Source: Ferrovibrio sp965278975
Lineage (GTDB): Bacteria; Pseudomonadota; Alphaproteobacteria; Ferrovibrionales; Ferrovibrionaceae
Assembly (NCBI RefSeq): GCF_965278975.1
Contig: NZ_OZ257126.1
Span: 3,472,001-3,536,000 of the forward strand
Direction of reading: 5' to 3'
DNA length: 64,000 nt
The translations under genes were made by a program, and so were the position numbers. This document shows positions 1 to 7,779 of this stretch, piece by piece; the first letter of the stretch is position 1, and each line of letters begins with the position of its first letter. The notes under the pieces were generated by a model that saw nothing but the letters and a program-made list of their open reading frames with translations, did no database searches and had not been told where the DNA came from.

Positions 1-308
1 TGCTCTCCTGGGTCTGCTTCGGTTTCTGGCTGGCGCTGCCGGGCCTTGTGGTAGGCGTGCTGCTGCTGGATTTCGCCATGCAGGCGGTACTGATCAGCAA
101 CCAGCATATCATCTTCGCATTGCGGCCCGAGGCGCGCGGCCGCATCAACACGCTGTTCATGGCCACCATGTTCCTCGGCGGTGCCATCGGCTCGATGACC
201 GGCATGTTCGCCTGGCAGCAGAGCGGCTGGGAGGCGGTCTGCCTGCTCGGCGGCGGTTTCGCCCTGATGGCCATGGCCTGGCAGCGTTTCGGCCTGCGGC
301 CGGCCTGA
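1..308 (+). CDS. MFS transporter, C-terminal fragment
   Basis: The frame is open from the window edge (first full codon at base 3) to TGA at 306-308, so only about the last 101 residues are present. They hold hydrophobic segments and the stretch RINTLFMATMFLGGAIGS, typical of the TM10-TM11 region of drug-efflux type major facilitator proteins. The substrate cannot be told from this end. The gene converges on the EamA exporter with no intergenic space. Confidence 0.85.
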   Translation, partial: LSWVCFGFWLALPGLVVGVLLLDFAMQAVLISNQHIIFALRPEARGRINTLFMATMFLGGAIGSMTGMFAWQQSGWEAVCLLGGGFALMAMAWQRFGLRPA

Positions 309-1205
309 TCAGCTGGCTGGCCGGCGCGACACGATGGCGACGCCGGTCAACACGATGGCGGTGGCGATGATTTCGCGCGGACTGATTGCTTCACCGAGCA
401 GCAGGAAGCCGAGGATGATGGTCCAGGGCGGCAGGAAATAGCCGTTCATCGAGCCGATGGTAGGCCCGGCTTTGTGCAGGATGTGCATGTAGAGCACGAT
501 CGGCAGCGCGGTGCCGAATACGCCGAGCACCAGCAGCAGCGGCCAGGAATCGAGTGCCGGCATGAAAGCGCCGCCGCCGCCTTGCCACAGGGCCAAGCCC
601 AGGCAGGGCAGGCCGGAGAGAAGCTGCTGGCCGAAGGCGAGGCGGATCGGTTCCGGCGACGGGATGTAGCGGACATAGACATTGCCGAAGGCATAGCTCA
701 CCGCCACGATCAGCATTGCGCCGGCCCCAGCCATGTCGATGGCCTGCTGCGAGGCGCTGCTGAATGCATTCGGCCCCAGCAGCAATGCCATGCCGGAAAA
801 GCCGATGCCGAGGCCGAGCAGGCGGCGCCGGGTCAGCTTCTCGCTGGCGAATAGGCATTGCGCCAGTATTGCAACGATCAGCGGTGTTGATGCCTGGATC
901 ATTGAGGTGAGGCCGGCTGGAATCCGCATCAGTGCATAGACGGTCAGGGTGTTTGGGATCACGCCCTGCAACAGCCCGAGCAGCAGCCAGTCGCGCAGGT
1001 CACGGCCGCGCGGCAAAAGAGGGTGGCGGGTGAAGGCGACAATCCACAGCCCGATCAGCAGGCCACCCATCAGCCCGCGGATCGCTGCCAGTGCCGGCGG
1101 CGATAGCGACAGGCCGGCCAGTTTCATCAGGATGAAGGCACTGGCCCAGAGGAAGGAGCAGACCAGCATCTGCAGCAGCAATGGTGGAAAGGCAATTATC
1201 TTCAT
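309..1205 (-). CDS. EamA/DMT-family inner-membrane transporter
   Basis: A 298-residue, very hydrophobic protein with the two-fold EamA repeat (about residues 10-145 and 155-290) and roughly ten membrane helices, the usual length and layout of drug/metabolite exporters. Small-molecule or amino-acid efflux is likely but the substrate is unknown. The ATG at 1205 lies in the centre of a perfect palindrome and has only a weak AAGG about 13 bases upstream. It is divergent from a MarR regulator, which most likely controls it. An internal ATG 12 codons later is possible but has no better ribosome-binding site. Confidence 0.9.
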   Translation of the reverse strand: MKIIAFPPLLLQMLVCSFLWASAFILMKLAGLSLSPPALAAIRGLMGGLLIGLWIVAFTRHPLLPRGRDLRDWLLLGLLQGVIPNTLTVYALMRIPAGLTSMIQASTPLIVAILAQCLFASEKLTRRRLLGLGIGFSGMALLLGPNAFSSASQQAIDMAGAGAMLIVAVSYAFGNVYVRYIPSPEPIRLAFGQQLLSGLPCLGLALWQGGGGAFMPALDSWPLLLVLGVFGTALPIVLYMHILHKAGPTIGSMNGYFLPPWTIILGFLLLGEAISPREIIATAIVLTGVAIVSRRPAS

Positions 1206-1220
1206 GTGAAGATAATTGCC
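1191..1220. promoter_or_regulatory. Perfect palindrome, probable MarR operator 1
   Basis: Bases 1191-1204 and 1207-1220 are exact reverse complements (14-bp arms, 2-bp centre) with core TATCTTCA/TGAAGATA. The site covers the start codon of the EamA gene. MarR proteins bind palindromes of this size in the shared control region of the regulator and its divergent target, so autoregulation plus repression of the exporter is the natural reading. Confidence 0.8.
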
Positions 1221-1222
1221 TT

Positions 1223-1250
1223 GGATATATCTTCATGTCAAGATAAATCC
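1223..1250. promoter_or_regulatory. Imperfect palindrome, probable MarR operator 2
   Basis: A second copy of the same core, TATCTT (1228-1233) and AAGATA (1240-1245), flanked by GGAT and ATCC, lies one DNA turn or so from operator 1 and just upstream of the marR start. The two sites share the TATCTTCATGT block, so they look like duplicated operators of one regulator. Confidence 0.75.
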
Positions 1251-1268
1251 ACGAACCGAGGGTATGCC

Positions 1269-1829
1269 GTGACCAGCAAGCCAGCCACTGATAACCCAGT
1301 CCCGAAGCATCGCACCGGTGAAGACCATGTCGACCGCATCCGCCGGCAATGGGCGCGCGAGTTGCCCGACCTCGACACGGCGCCGATGGAAATTTTGGGC
1401 CGGGCCTACCGGCTGTCGCGGCTGGTGACGCCATCCATCGAGGCGACTTTTGCCGCGCATGGCCTGGATCGCGGTGAATTCGATGTGATTGCCACCCTGC
1501 GCCGGGCTGGGCCGCCTTACAGGCTGACGCCGACCGAGCTTTATCGTGCGCTGATGATCGCCTCCGGCAGTTTGACGCACCGTCTTGGCCGGCTGGAACA
1601 GGCCGGCCTGGTCCGCCGCGTGCCGTCGCAGCAGGATGGCCGCAGCCTGGCGGTGGAACTGACCCGCGAAGGCCAGCAACGCGCAGAGGCTGCATTTCGT
1701 CAGGACATGGCGAATGAGGCGGCTTTCCTTGCGGCGATGGAGCCGCGCAAGCGCGCCCAGCTTGCCGTTCTGTTGCGCGAACTCAATCTCGCGGTGGAGG
1801 CGGCCCTTGGTGAAAAGCCTGTGGATTAA
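1269..1829 (+). CDS. MarR-family transcriptional regulator
   Basis: A 186-residue protein with a central winged helix-turn-helix (about residues 86-133, including SGSLTHRLGRLEQAGLVRR and the wing QQDGRSLAVELT). The open frame extends upstream to 1206, but GTG at 1269 is preferred because CGAGGG sits 6 bases before it and the upstream part is operator DNA. MarR proteins are dimeric repressors released by small phenolic or lipophilic ligands, or by oxidation. The target is probably the divergent EamA exporter. Confidence 0.9.
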   Translation: MTSKPATDNPVPKHRTGEDHVDRIRRQWARELPDLDTAPMEILGRAYRLSRLVTPSIEATFAAHGLDRGEFDVIATLRRAGPPYRLTPTELYRALMIASGSLTHRLGRLEQAGLVRRVPSQQDGRSLAVELTREGQQRAEAAFRQDMANEAAFLAAMEPRKRAQLAVLLRELNLAVEAALGEKPVD

Positions 1830-1910
1830 GCCTGCTTCCGGCCTCCGGTGGCTGGCGGATGAGGCCGCGCCTGGGCTATTCCTGGCGAACCAAATGCTGG
1901 GAGCCATGCT

Positions 1911-3092
1911 ATGACGCCGATTGCCAAGATCCTGCTGCTCGGTTCGGGTGAACTGGGTCGCGAATTCGTGATTTCCGCCAAGCGGCTCGGTGCCTATGTC
2001 ATCGCCTGCGATTCCTACCCGAAGGCACCGGCGATGCAGGTGGCGGATGCATTCGAGGTGTTCTCGATGCTGGATGGCGCCGCGCTCTCGGCCGCCATCG
2101 ACAAGCACAAGCCGGATTTCGTCGTGCCTGAAGTCGAGGCAATCCGCACCGAGGTGCTGAAGGAGTATGAAGAGAAGGGCCAGAAGGTGGTGCCTTCGGC
2201 GCGCGCCACGGTGATGACCATGAACCGCGACCGCATCCGCGATGTTGCCGCCAATGAACTCAGCCTGCCGACCTCGAAATTCACCTATGCCGAAAGCCTG
2301 GATGAGATGCGCGCGGCGGTGACGCAGATCGGTCTGCCCTGCGTGGTCAAGCCGGTGATGTCGTCATCGGGCAAAGGCCAGAGCACGGTGCGGCTGGAAG
2401 CGGAAGTCGATAAGGCCTGGGATTATGCCGTGGCCGGCATGCGCGGCGACCGCAAGCGCGTCATCGTCGAAGGCTTCATCGACTTCGACTACGAAATCAC
2501 CCTGCTCACCATCCGCACCCGCGATGGCGTGGTGTTCTGCCCGCCGATCGGCCATCGCCAGGAGCGCGGCGACTACCAGGAAAGCTGGCAGCCGACGCCG
2601 ATGTCGGCCAAGGCGGTGACCGAGGCACAACGCCAGGCCAAGGCGGTGGTGGATAATCTCGGCGGCTATGGCCTGTTCGGCGTCGAGTTCTTCGTCAAGG
2701 ACGATGCCGTGATCTTCTCCGAGCTTTCGCCGCGCCCGCATGATACCGGCATGGTGACGTTGATCTCGCAGAACCTCACTGAGTTTGACCTCCATGCCCG
2801 CGCCATCCTCGGCCTGCCGATCCCCAGCATCACGCAATACGGCGCCAGCGCCTCCGCCGTGATCCTGGCAGATCGCGATGCCACCGAGTTCGGCTTCGAG
2901 GGTGTCGCCGAGGCGCTCAAGCCGGCGGCTGCCGGTATCGATCTCGATATCCGCATTTTCAACAAGCCGACCACGCGGCCTTATCGCCGCATGGGCGTGG
3001 CGCTGGCCTTGCTGCGCGATGGCAGCACCGACCAGGCCCGCGCGGCGGCGAAGGCCGCCGCCGACAAGGTGAAGATCACCTACAAGGGCTGA
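1911..3092 (+). CDS. purT: Formate-dependent phosphoribosylglycinamide formyltransferase
   Basis: A 393-residue ATP-grasp enzyme that makes formyl-GAR from GAR, formate and ATP in purine synthesis, the folate-independent alternative to PurN. Diagnostic features are the N-terminal GSGELGREF (11-19), the ATP-binding VKPVMSSSGKGQS (147-158) and the metal-binding end FSELSPRPHDTGM. Length matches the family. The beta-lactamase gene starts 4 bases after its stop, so the two are probably co-transcribed; no functional link is known. Confidence 0.97.
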   Translation: MTPIAKILLLGSGELGREFVISAKRLGAYVIACDSYPKAPAMQVADAFEVFSMLDGAALSAAIDKHKPDFVVPEVEAIRTEVLKEYEEKGQKVVPSARATVMTMNRDRIRDVAANELSLPTSKFTYAESLDEMRAAVTQIGLPCVVKPVMSSSGKGQSTVRLEAEVDKAWDYAVAGMRGDRKRVIVEGFIDFDYEITLLTIRTRDGVVFCPPIGHRQERGDYQESWQPTPMSAKAVTEAQRQAKAVVDNLGGYGLFGVEFFVKDDAVIFSELSPRPHDTGMVTLISQNLTEFDLHARAILGLPIPSITQYGASASAVILADRDATEFGFEGVAEALKPAAAGIDLDIRIFNKPTTRPYRRMGVALALLRDGSTDQARAAAKAAADKVKITYKG

Positions 3093-3096
3093 GACA

Positions 3097-3969
3097 ATGA
3101 GTTTCACGCGCCGTGGTGCTTTTATCGCCGCCTCGGCGGCGATATTGCTGCCCCGCCGTGGTTTGGCGCGCGGCGATGCACTGGCGAAGCTGCTGCCGGA
3201 AATCGAGCAGCGTTTAGGTGCCCGGTTTGGCGCCTATCTCCTCGATACCCAAAGCAATCGCTTGTGGCAGCATCGCGCCAATGAGCGGTTTCCGATGTGC
3301 AGTACCTTCAAGGCGCTGGCCTGCGGCGCCATCCTGGCGCGGGTGGATGCCGGGCAGGAAAAGCTCGACCGGCGCATTGTCATCAGCCGTGAGGATATCG
3401 TTAGCTATTCGCCGGTGACCGAGACCCGCATCGGCGGCACCGGCATGACGTTGGCTGAGGTCTGCATCGCGGCCGTGACGCAGAGTGACAATACCGCTGG
3501 TAATATCCTGATCGACAGCCTGGGTGGTCCTGGCGGCGTAACCGATTTTGCGCGTGGCTTGGGCGATGCGGTGACGCGGTTGGACCGCCGCGAGACGGCA
3601 CTGAACGAGGCTAAACCGGGTGATCCGCGCGACACGACGTCACCGGCGGCCATGGCAGCCAGCCTTCAGGCCCTGGCACTGGGTGACCGGCTCTCACCAG
3701 TTTCCCGCGTGCAGTTTGTCGAATGGCTGGTGGCGAACCGTACCGGCGATGCCAAGCTGCGCGCCGGCCTGCCAAAATCCTGGCGCATCGGCGACAAAAC
3801 AGGCGGCGGCGACTTCGGCACCATGAACGACATCGCCTTGATCTGGCCTCCAGGAAGCAAGCCCGTAATCGCCAGCCTGTACATGACAGAGACCAAGGCG
3901 TCGTTTGATGTCCGCAATGCCGCTTTTGCCGAAATTGGCCGTGCTCTCGCCGCCAGCCTTGCGGCTTAA
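3097..3969 (+). CDS. Class A beta-lactamase, probable Tat substrate
   Basis: A 290-residue serine beta-lactamase with every catalytic motif: STFK (nucleophile S69, lysine K72), SDN (130-132), omega-loop ETALN with E166 and N170, and KTG (234-236). The residue before the nucleophile is Cys, as in PenA, L2, CTX-M and KPC enzymes, but the KTGGGDFG stretch has no Cys to form the carbapenemase-type disulfide. The N-terminus TRRGAFIAASAAILL is a twin-arginine signal, so it acts in the periplasm. No ampR lies next to it; it appears to ride on the purT transcript. Confidence 0.95.
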   Translation: MSFTRRGAFIAASAAILLPRRGLARGDALAKLLPEIEQRLGARFGAYLLDTQSNRLWQHRANERFPMCSTFKALACGAILARVDAGQEKLDRRIVISREDIVSYSPVTETRIGGTGMTLAEVCIAAVTQSDNTAGNILIDSLGGPGGVTDFARGLGDAVTRLDRRETALNEAKPGDPRDTTSPAAMAASLQALALGDRLSPVSRVQFVEWLVANRTGDAKLRAGLPKSWRIGDKTGGGDFGTMNDIALIWPPGSKPVIASLYMTETKASFDVRNAAFAEIGRALAASLAA

Positions 3970-4063
3970 TTTTTAGCTCACCCCTGTCACAACCCGACCT
4001 TCCGGCCCGTCTTTAGGGCATGGAAGCGGTACGATCCTGTGCCGCGTGTAATGGGAGTGTGTG

Positions 4064-4828
4064 ATGAAAGTGGTGGTTATCGGTGGCAGCGGCCTGATCG
4101 GCTCGCGCCTTGTGAAACTGCTGGCCCAGGCCGGCCATGAGGTTGCAGTGGCCTCGCCGTCGCGCGGTGTGAATGCCGTGACCGGTGAGGGGCTGGCGGC
4201 AGCCCTGGCCGGTGCCGATGTGGTGGTGGACAGCGCCAACGCGCCGAGCTTCGAGGATGCGCCGGTGCTCGATTTCTTCACCCGCTCCAGCCGCAATCTG
4301 GCCGCTGCCGCAAAGACTGCCGGAGTGAAGCATCTAGTCGCGTTGTCGGTGGTTGGCACCGAGCGGCTGCAGCAGGGCGGTTATTTCCGTGCCAAGCTGG
4401 TGCAGGAGCAGACTCTGGCGGCTGCCGGGCTCCCCTGCACGATCCTGCGCGCGACGCAGTTCCATGAATTCGTCGGCGCCATCGTGGCTGGTGGCATGAA
4501 GGATGGCGCGGTGCATTTGCCGCCGGCTCTGTTGCAGCCGGTGGCGGCGGATGACATGGCACAGACGCTGGCGGATGTGGTGCTGGCAGCACCGGCCCAG
4601 GGCATGATCGAACATGGCATGATCGAACTCGGCGGCCCCGAGGCGGCGCCCATGGCGGATTTCGCACAGAGCTATTTTGCCGCCCAAGGTAAGGCGCAGC
4701 GCATTGTGATCGATCCCGCCGCGCAGTATTTCGGCATCGATCTGGCCGAACGGTCGCTGGTGCCGGAAACTGACGCGCGGCGTGGCGCGATCAGCTTTGC
4801 TGCGTGGCTGGCCAGGCAGCCGAAATGA
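4064..4828 (+). CDS. NAD(P)-binding NmrA-like SDR protein
   Basis: A 254-residue atypical short-chain dehydrogenase: the N-terminal VVIGGSGLIGSRLVKLL is the GxxGxxG dinucleotide-binding turn, and there is no classical YxxxK active site. This fits the NmrA/NAD(P)H-binding group of redox sensors or isomerases. ATG at 4064 is chosen over GTG at 4061 because GGGAG lies 6 bases before it. The substrate is unknown. It stands alone between the beta-lactamase and the ArsC-like gene. Confidence 0.85.
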   Translation: MKVVVIGGSGLIGSRLVKLLAQAGHEVAVASPSRGVNAVTGEGLAAALAGADVVVDSANAPSFEDAPVLDFFTRSSRNLAAAAKTAGVKHLVALSVVGTERLQQGGYFRAKLVQEQTLAAAGLPCTILRATQFHEFVGAIVAGGMKDGAVHLPPALLQPVAADDMAQTLADVVLAAPAQGMIEHGMIELGGPEAAPMADFAQSYFAAQGKAQRIVIDPAAQYFGIDLAERSLVPETDARRGAISFAAWLARQPK

Positions 4829-4897
4829 TGGGTTGACGCAAGCCCTGCCGGGCCGATATAGCGGCCCCTATACTGAGGGCCGGTACAGGAGGGCGCC

Positions 4898-5248
4898 ATG
4901 AGCACCACCATTTATGGCATCAAGAATTGCGACACCATGAAGAAGGCCTTCACCTGGCTGGATGGCCAGGGCGTGAAATATGCTTTCCATGATTACAAGG
5001 CCGCCGGCATCGACAAGGCGAGCCTGGAACGGTGGTGCAAGGCACTGGGCTGGGAGACGGTGCTGAACCGTGCCGGCACCACTTTCCGCAAGCTGCCGGA
5101 TGCCGACCGCGAGAATCTCACCGAAGCGAAGGCGATCAAGCTGATGCTGGCCCAGCCCAGCATGATCAAGCGGCCGATCCTGGAGCAGAGCGGCAAGGCG
5201 CCGCTCGCCGGCTTCAAGCCTGAGATTTACGCCAAGTCGGTCAAATGA
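4898..5248 (+). CDS. ArsC/Spx-family reductase-like protein (YffB type)
   Basis: A 116-residue thioredoxin-fold protein starting TIYGIKNCDTMKKA, with one N-terminal Cys (C11) and the C-terminal LIKRPILE-type segment (here MIKRPILEQSGKAPLAGF) typical of the ArsC/Spx/YffB family. YffB proteins are thought to be glutathione-dependent thiol reductases. There is no ars operon here, so arsenate reduction should not be assumed. AGGAGGG lies 5-10 bases before the ATG. Confidence 0.9.
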   Translation: MSTTIYGIKNCDTMKKAFTWLDGQGVKYAFHDYKAAGIDKASLERWCKALGWETVLNRAGTTFRKLPDADRENLTEAKAIKLMLAQPSMIKRPILEQSGKAPLAGFKPEIYAKSVK

Positions 5249-5281
5249 GGGCAGGGGTGGAGCTGGTTAGCTCCGCTCACC

Positions 5282-5857
5282 TCAGCCCCGCTCGACTACT
5301 TGGGTTGCGGCATCCAGTGCCGAGGCGATCTTTTCCGCCGCTGCCGCATCCAGCGGGCCTTGGCGCAGACGCAGGCGCAGGGCCAGCTTCAGGTTTTCCA
5401 TTGCCCGCACCACCGGTGCCGGCACGCTGCCACGGCCTTCGCTGCTGCCCTGGCGGCTGAGCAATGCATCCACCGCCGCGCGGTTGGCGGTGAGGAAGGC
5501 TTCGCCTTCCGGCGTGATGTGATAGCGCTTGCGGCTGCCTGCCTCGGCTTCGATGCGGGCATAGCTCATATCGTCGAGCCAGGCCAGCGTGGGATAGATC
5601 ACGCCTGGGCTGGGGCTGTAGCTGCCGCCGAAGCGTTCCTCGATGGCCTTGATCAGTTCATAGCCGTGGCGCGGTGCGTCGCCGATCATCGCCAGCAGCA
5701 GCAGGCGCAGTTCGCCGTAATCGAACAGGCGGCGGCCATCGCGATGGCCATGGCGGCGGTGGCCGAAGGGGCCGCGATGCTCATGCTCGCCGCCTTCCAT
5801 GTCATGGCCTTCGCCGCGATGGCGGCGGCCACGATGGCCGAACAGTTTGTGGATCAT
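5282..5857 (-). CDS. His-rich PadR-family regulator (YqjI type)
   Basis: A 191-residue regulator. Residues 1-42 are very rich in His, Arg, Gly and Glu; a PadR winged helix follows (about 46-115, with ELRLLLLAMIGDAPRHGYEL and SPSPGVIYPTLAWLDD), then a helical dimerisation tail. The layout and the SPSPGVIYPTL block match E. coli YqjI, a nickel/iron-responsive repressor of the siderophore reductase gene yqjH. No such reductase gene adjoins this one. Metal sensing through the His-rich arm is therefore an inference. The upstream region carries repeated ATATATC boxes, which suggest autoregulation. Confidence 0.88.
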   Translation of the reverse strand: MIHKLFGHRGRRHRGEGHDMEGGEHEHRGPFGHRRHGHRDGRRLFDYGELRLLLLAMIGDAPRHGYELIKAIEERFGGSYSPSPGVIYPTLAWLDDMSYARIEAEAGSRKRYHITPEGEAFLTANRAAVDALLSRQGSSEGRGSVPAPVVRAMENLKLALRLRLRQGPLDAAAAEKIASALDAATQVVERG

Positions 5858-5928
5858 TCTTGGGTTCTTTCTTCTTGGGTTGGCGCGAGGCTGCCGGCCA
5901 TGCCGTGCCTCACGATCTCAACATAAGT

Positions 5929-5972
5929 CGAGATATATCGTAATTCAAGATATATCTAGAAATATATCTTTT
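5929..5972. promoter_or_regulatory. Three ATATATC boxes upstream of the padR gene
   Basis: Within 44 bases lie GAGATATATCG, AAGATATATCTAG and GAAATATATCTTTT. The first two contain the self-complementary core GATATATC, and spacing is roughly 13-17 bases centre to centre. They form an AT-rich patch in GC-rich DNA between the padR start and the end of the tetR gene, a natural operator for the PadR protein. Confidence 0.65.
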
Positions 5973-6032
5973 GCATCGGAAGGTGAGGCCGGTAGCAGAA
6001 GAAAAGTAGAGCAGAAATAATGAGTTAGCCCG

Positions 6033-6608
6033 CTACTGCCGGCTGGCGGTCACGCCGTCGGTGACGCTGTCGAGAATCTCTTTCGACAACGCATCATCCT
6101 CGGCGATACGGGCGAGGACCAGGGCGCCGACCATGGCGCTGAAGGCATACATGCCCTGTTTGCGCTTCGCCGCCGCCGAGCGGCCACCGATCAGATTGCC
6201 GAGCAGGTCGAAATAGCCGCGCAGGGTTTCAGTGATCGGACGGCGCAGGCTTTTCGGCTGGCGGCCGAGTTCGGAGGCCAGCGCCGCGAAGCCGCAGCCG
6301 GCACCCGGTTCGTCGCGGTGCTGTGGCCGCAGATAGGCTTTCACCACAGCGCCGAGCGGATCATCGGGATGGCGCGCGGCGCGTTCATGCCAGCGCTGCA
6401 GCGAGGTTTCCAGCATGCTGGCGGAAGCCTCGGCCATCAGATCCTCCTTGGAATCGAAATGGCCGTAGAAGCCGCCATGGGTGAGGCCGGCCTGGCGCAT
6501 CAGATCGGCAACGCCGATGCCGTCGAAGCCGCGTTCGCGGAACAGCTTGGCCGCTGTCGCCACGATGCGCTGGCGGTTTTCCGCCGCCTGTTCCCTGCTG
6601 ACCCGCAT
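6033..6608 (-). CDS. TetR/AcrR-family transcriptional regulator
   Basis: A 191-residue repressor with an N-terminal helix-turn-helix (about residues 12-58, GVADLMRQAGLTHGGFYGHF) and a C-terminal ligand domain that includes AGCGFAALASELGRQP, common in the YxaF/LmrA-like group. It is divergent from an aldo/keto reductase-thiolase-MFS operon and almost certainly regulates it, through the nested inverted repeats between them. Confidence 0.92.
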   Translation of the reverse strand: MRVSREQAAENRQRIVATAAKLFRERGFDGIGVADLMRQAGLTHGGFYGHFDSKEDLMAEASASMLETSLQRWHERAARHPDDPLGAVVKAYLRPQHRDEPGAGCGFAALASELGRQPKSLRRPITETLRGYFDLLGNLIGGRSAAAKRKQGMYAFSAMVGALVLARIAEDDALSKEILDSVTDGVTASRQ

Positions 6609-6632
6609 GGCAAAATCTCCTGTAACGCTCGC

Positions 6633-6684
6633 TTGACAAGATAAATGACGTGCGTCATGTATGTCAATATATGATGATCATCAT
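6633..6684. promoter_or_regulatory. TetR operator and divergent promoter region
   Basis: Two nested inverted repeats share one axis: TTGACA (6633-6638) with TGTCAA (6662-6667), and ATGACG (6645-6650) with CGTCAT (6653-6658). A separate perfect palindrome ATGATGATCATCAT follows at 6671-6684. On the minus strand TTGACA (6667-6662), an 18-base spacer and TATCTT give a plausible tetR promoter whose elements the repeats cover, as expected for autorepression. Confidence 0.65.
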
Positions 6685-6708
6685 CTAAATGCCAAGAAGG
6701 AGCGAGCG

Positions 6709-7767
6709 ATGCGTTACAGGCTGTTTGGCCGCAATACCGGCCTGCGGGTTTCGGAACTGGCTCTGGGCACCGGCAATTTCGGCACCGGCTGGGGCCATGG
6801 CGCCGAGCGCGACGAGGCCAAGGCGATATTCGACGGCTATGTCGGTGCCGGCGGCAATTTTATCGATACGGCGGACACCTATCAGGTCGGCCAGTCGGAA
6901 GCGATGCTGAGCGATTTCATCGCCGCCGACCGCGACTATTTCGTGCTGGCGACGAAATATACCCTCGGCGCTGGCCCAAAGACTGATCTGGCCCGCACCG
7001 GCAACAGCCGCAAGACCATGATCCGCGCGGTGGAAGACAGCCTGAAGCGGCTCAAGACCGACCGCATCGACCTGCTCTGGACTCATCTGGCCGATGGGCA
7101 GACGCCGATGGAGGAAATCCTGCGCGGCTTCGATGATCTGGCGCGCAGCGGCAAGATCCTGCATGCCGGCCTCTCGAACTTCCCGGCCTGGCGCATTTCG
7201 CGTGCCGCCACGCTGGCCGAATTGCGCAACACGCTGCCGATCGCCGGTATCCAGGTGGAATACAGCCTCGCCGAGCGCACGCCGGACCGCGAGTTGCTGC
7301 CGATGGCGGAAGCCCTGGGCCTCGGTGCTGCCTTGTGGTCGCCGCTCGGCGGCGGCTTCCTCACCGGCAAATACCGCGAGCAGCAGGATGCCTCGCGCCT
7401 GACCAAGCTGGGCATGCTGGTGCATACCGAGAAATCGGCGCGCGAAACGGCCTTGCTCGATACCGTGCTGGCCGTGGCGGCGGAAGCGGGCGTACCGGCA
7501 ACCCATGTGGCGATTGCCTGGCTGCGTACCAAGGCGGCGCATTCCACCACCAGCCTGATCCCGATCCTGGGGCCGCGCACGCGGGCCCATCTTGATGGCA
7601 CGCTTGGTGCGCTTTCGTTGCAGCTTGGCAATGAGCAGGTCGCCGCACTGGATGCCGCCAGTGCCGTGCCGCTCGGCGTGCCGCATGAGCAGTTGCAGAG
7701 TTCGCAGCCGCGCCTGGCCGGCGGCGTACTGGACAAGCTGGACCTGCCGCCGGTGCCGGTGGCTTAA
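6709..7767 (+). CDS. Aldo/keto reductase
   Basis: A 352-residue NADPH-dependent reductase with the AKR tetrad visible: D53 and Y58 in FIDTADTYQVGQSE, K83 in LATKYT and H126 in DLLWTHLADG. ATG at 6709 is supported by AAGGAG six bases upstream; the open frame begins further up in operator DNA. It is the first gene of an operon with a thiolase and an MFS transporter under the divergent TetR. The carbonyl substrate is unknown. Confidence 0.92.
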   Translation: MRYRLFGRNTGLRVSELALGTGNFGTGWGHGAERDEAKAIFDGYVGAGGNFIDTADTYQVGQSEAMLSDFIAADRDYFVLATKYTLGAGPKTDLARTGNSRKTMIRAVEDSLKRLKTDRIDLLWTHLADGQTPMEEILRGFDDLARSGKILHAGLSNFPAWRISRAATLAELRNTLPIAGIQVEYSLAERTPDRELLPMAEALGLGAALWSPLGGGFLTGKYREQQDASRLTKLGMLVHTEKSARETALLDTVLAVAAEAGVPATHVAIAWLRTKAAHSTTSLIPILGPRTRAHLDGTLGALSLQLGNEQVAALDAASAVPLGVPHEQLQSSQPRLAGGVLDKLDLPPVPVA

Positions 7768-7779
7768 GGAGGAATTATC

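Noticed and set aside
3277..3969. Carbapenemase reading of the beta-lactamase from the Cys before the nucleophile
   Set aside because: The partner Cys that forms the disulfide in KPC/SME/NMC-type enzymes is missing after KTG. PenA, L2 and CTX-M share the single Cys, so spectrum cannot be inferred.
4898..5248. Arsenate reductase call for the ArsC-like gene
   Set aside because: Sequence fits the YffB/Spx side of the family and no arsR or arsB lies near, so arsenic resistance is not supported.
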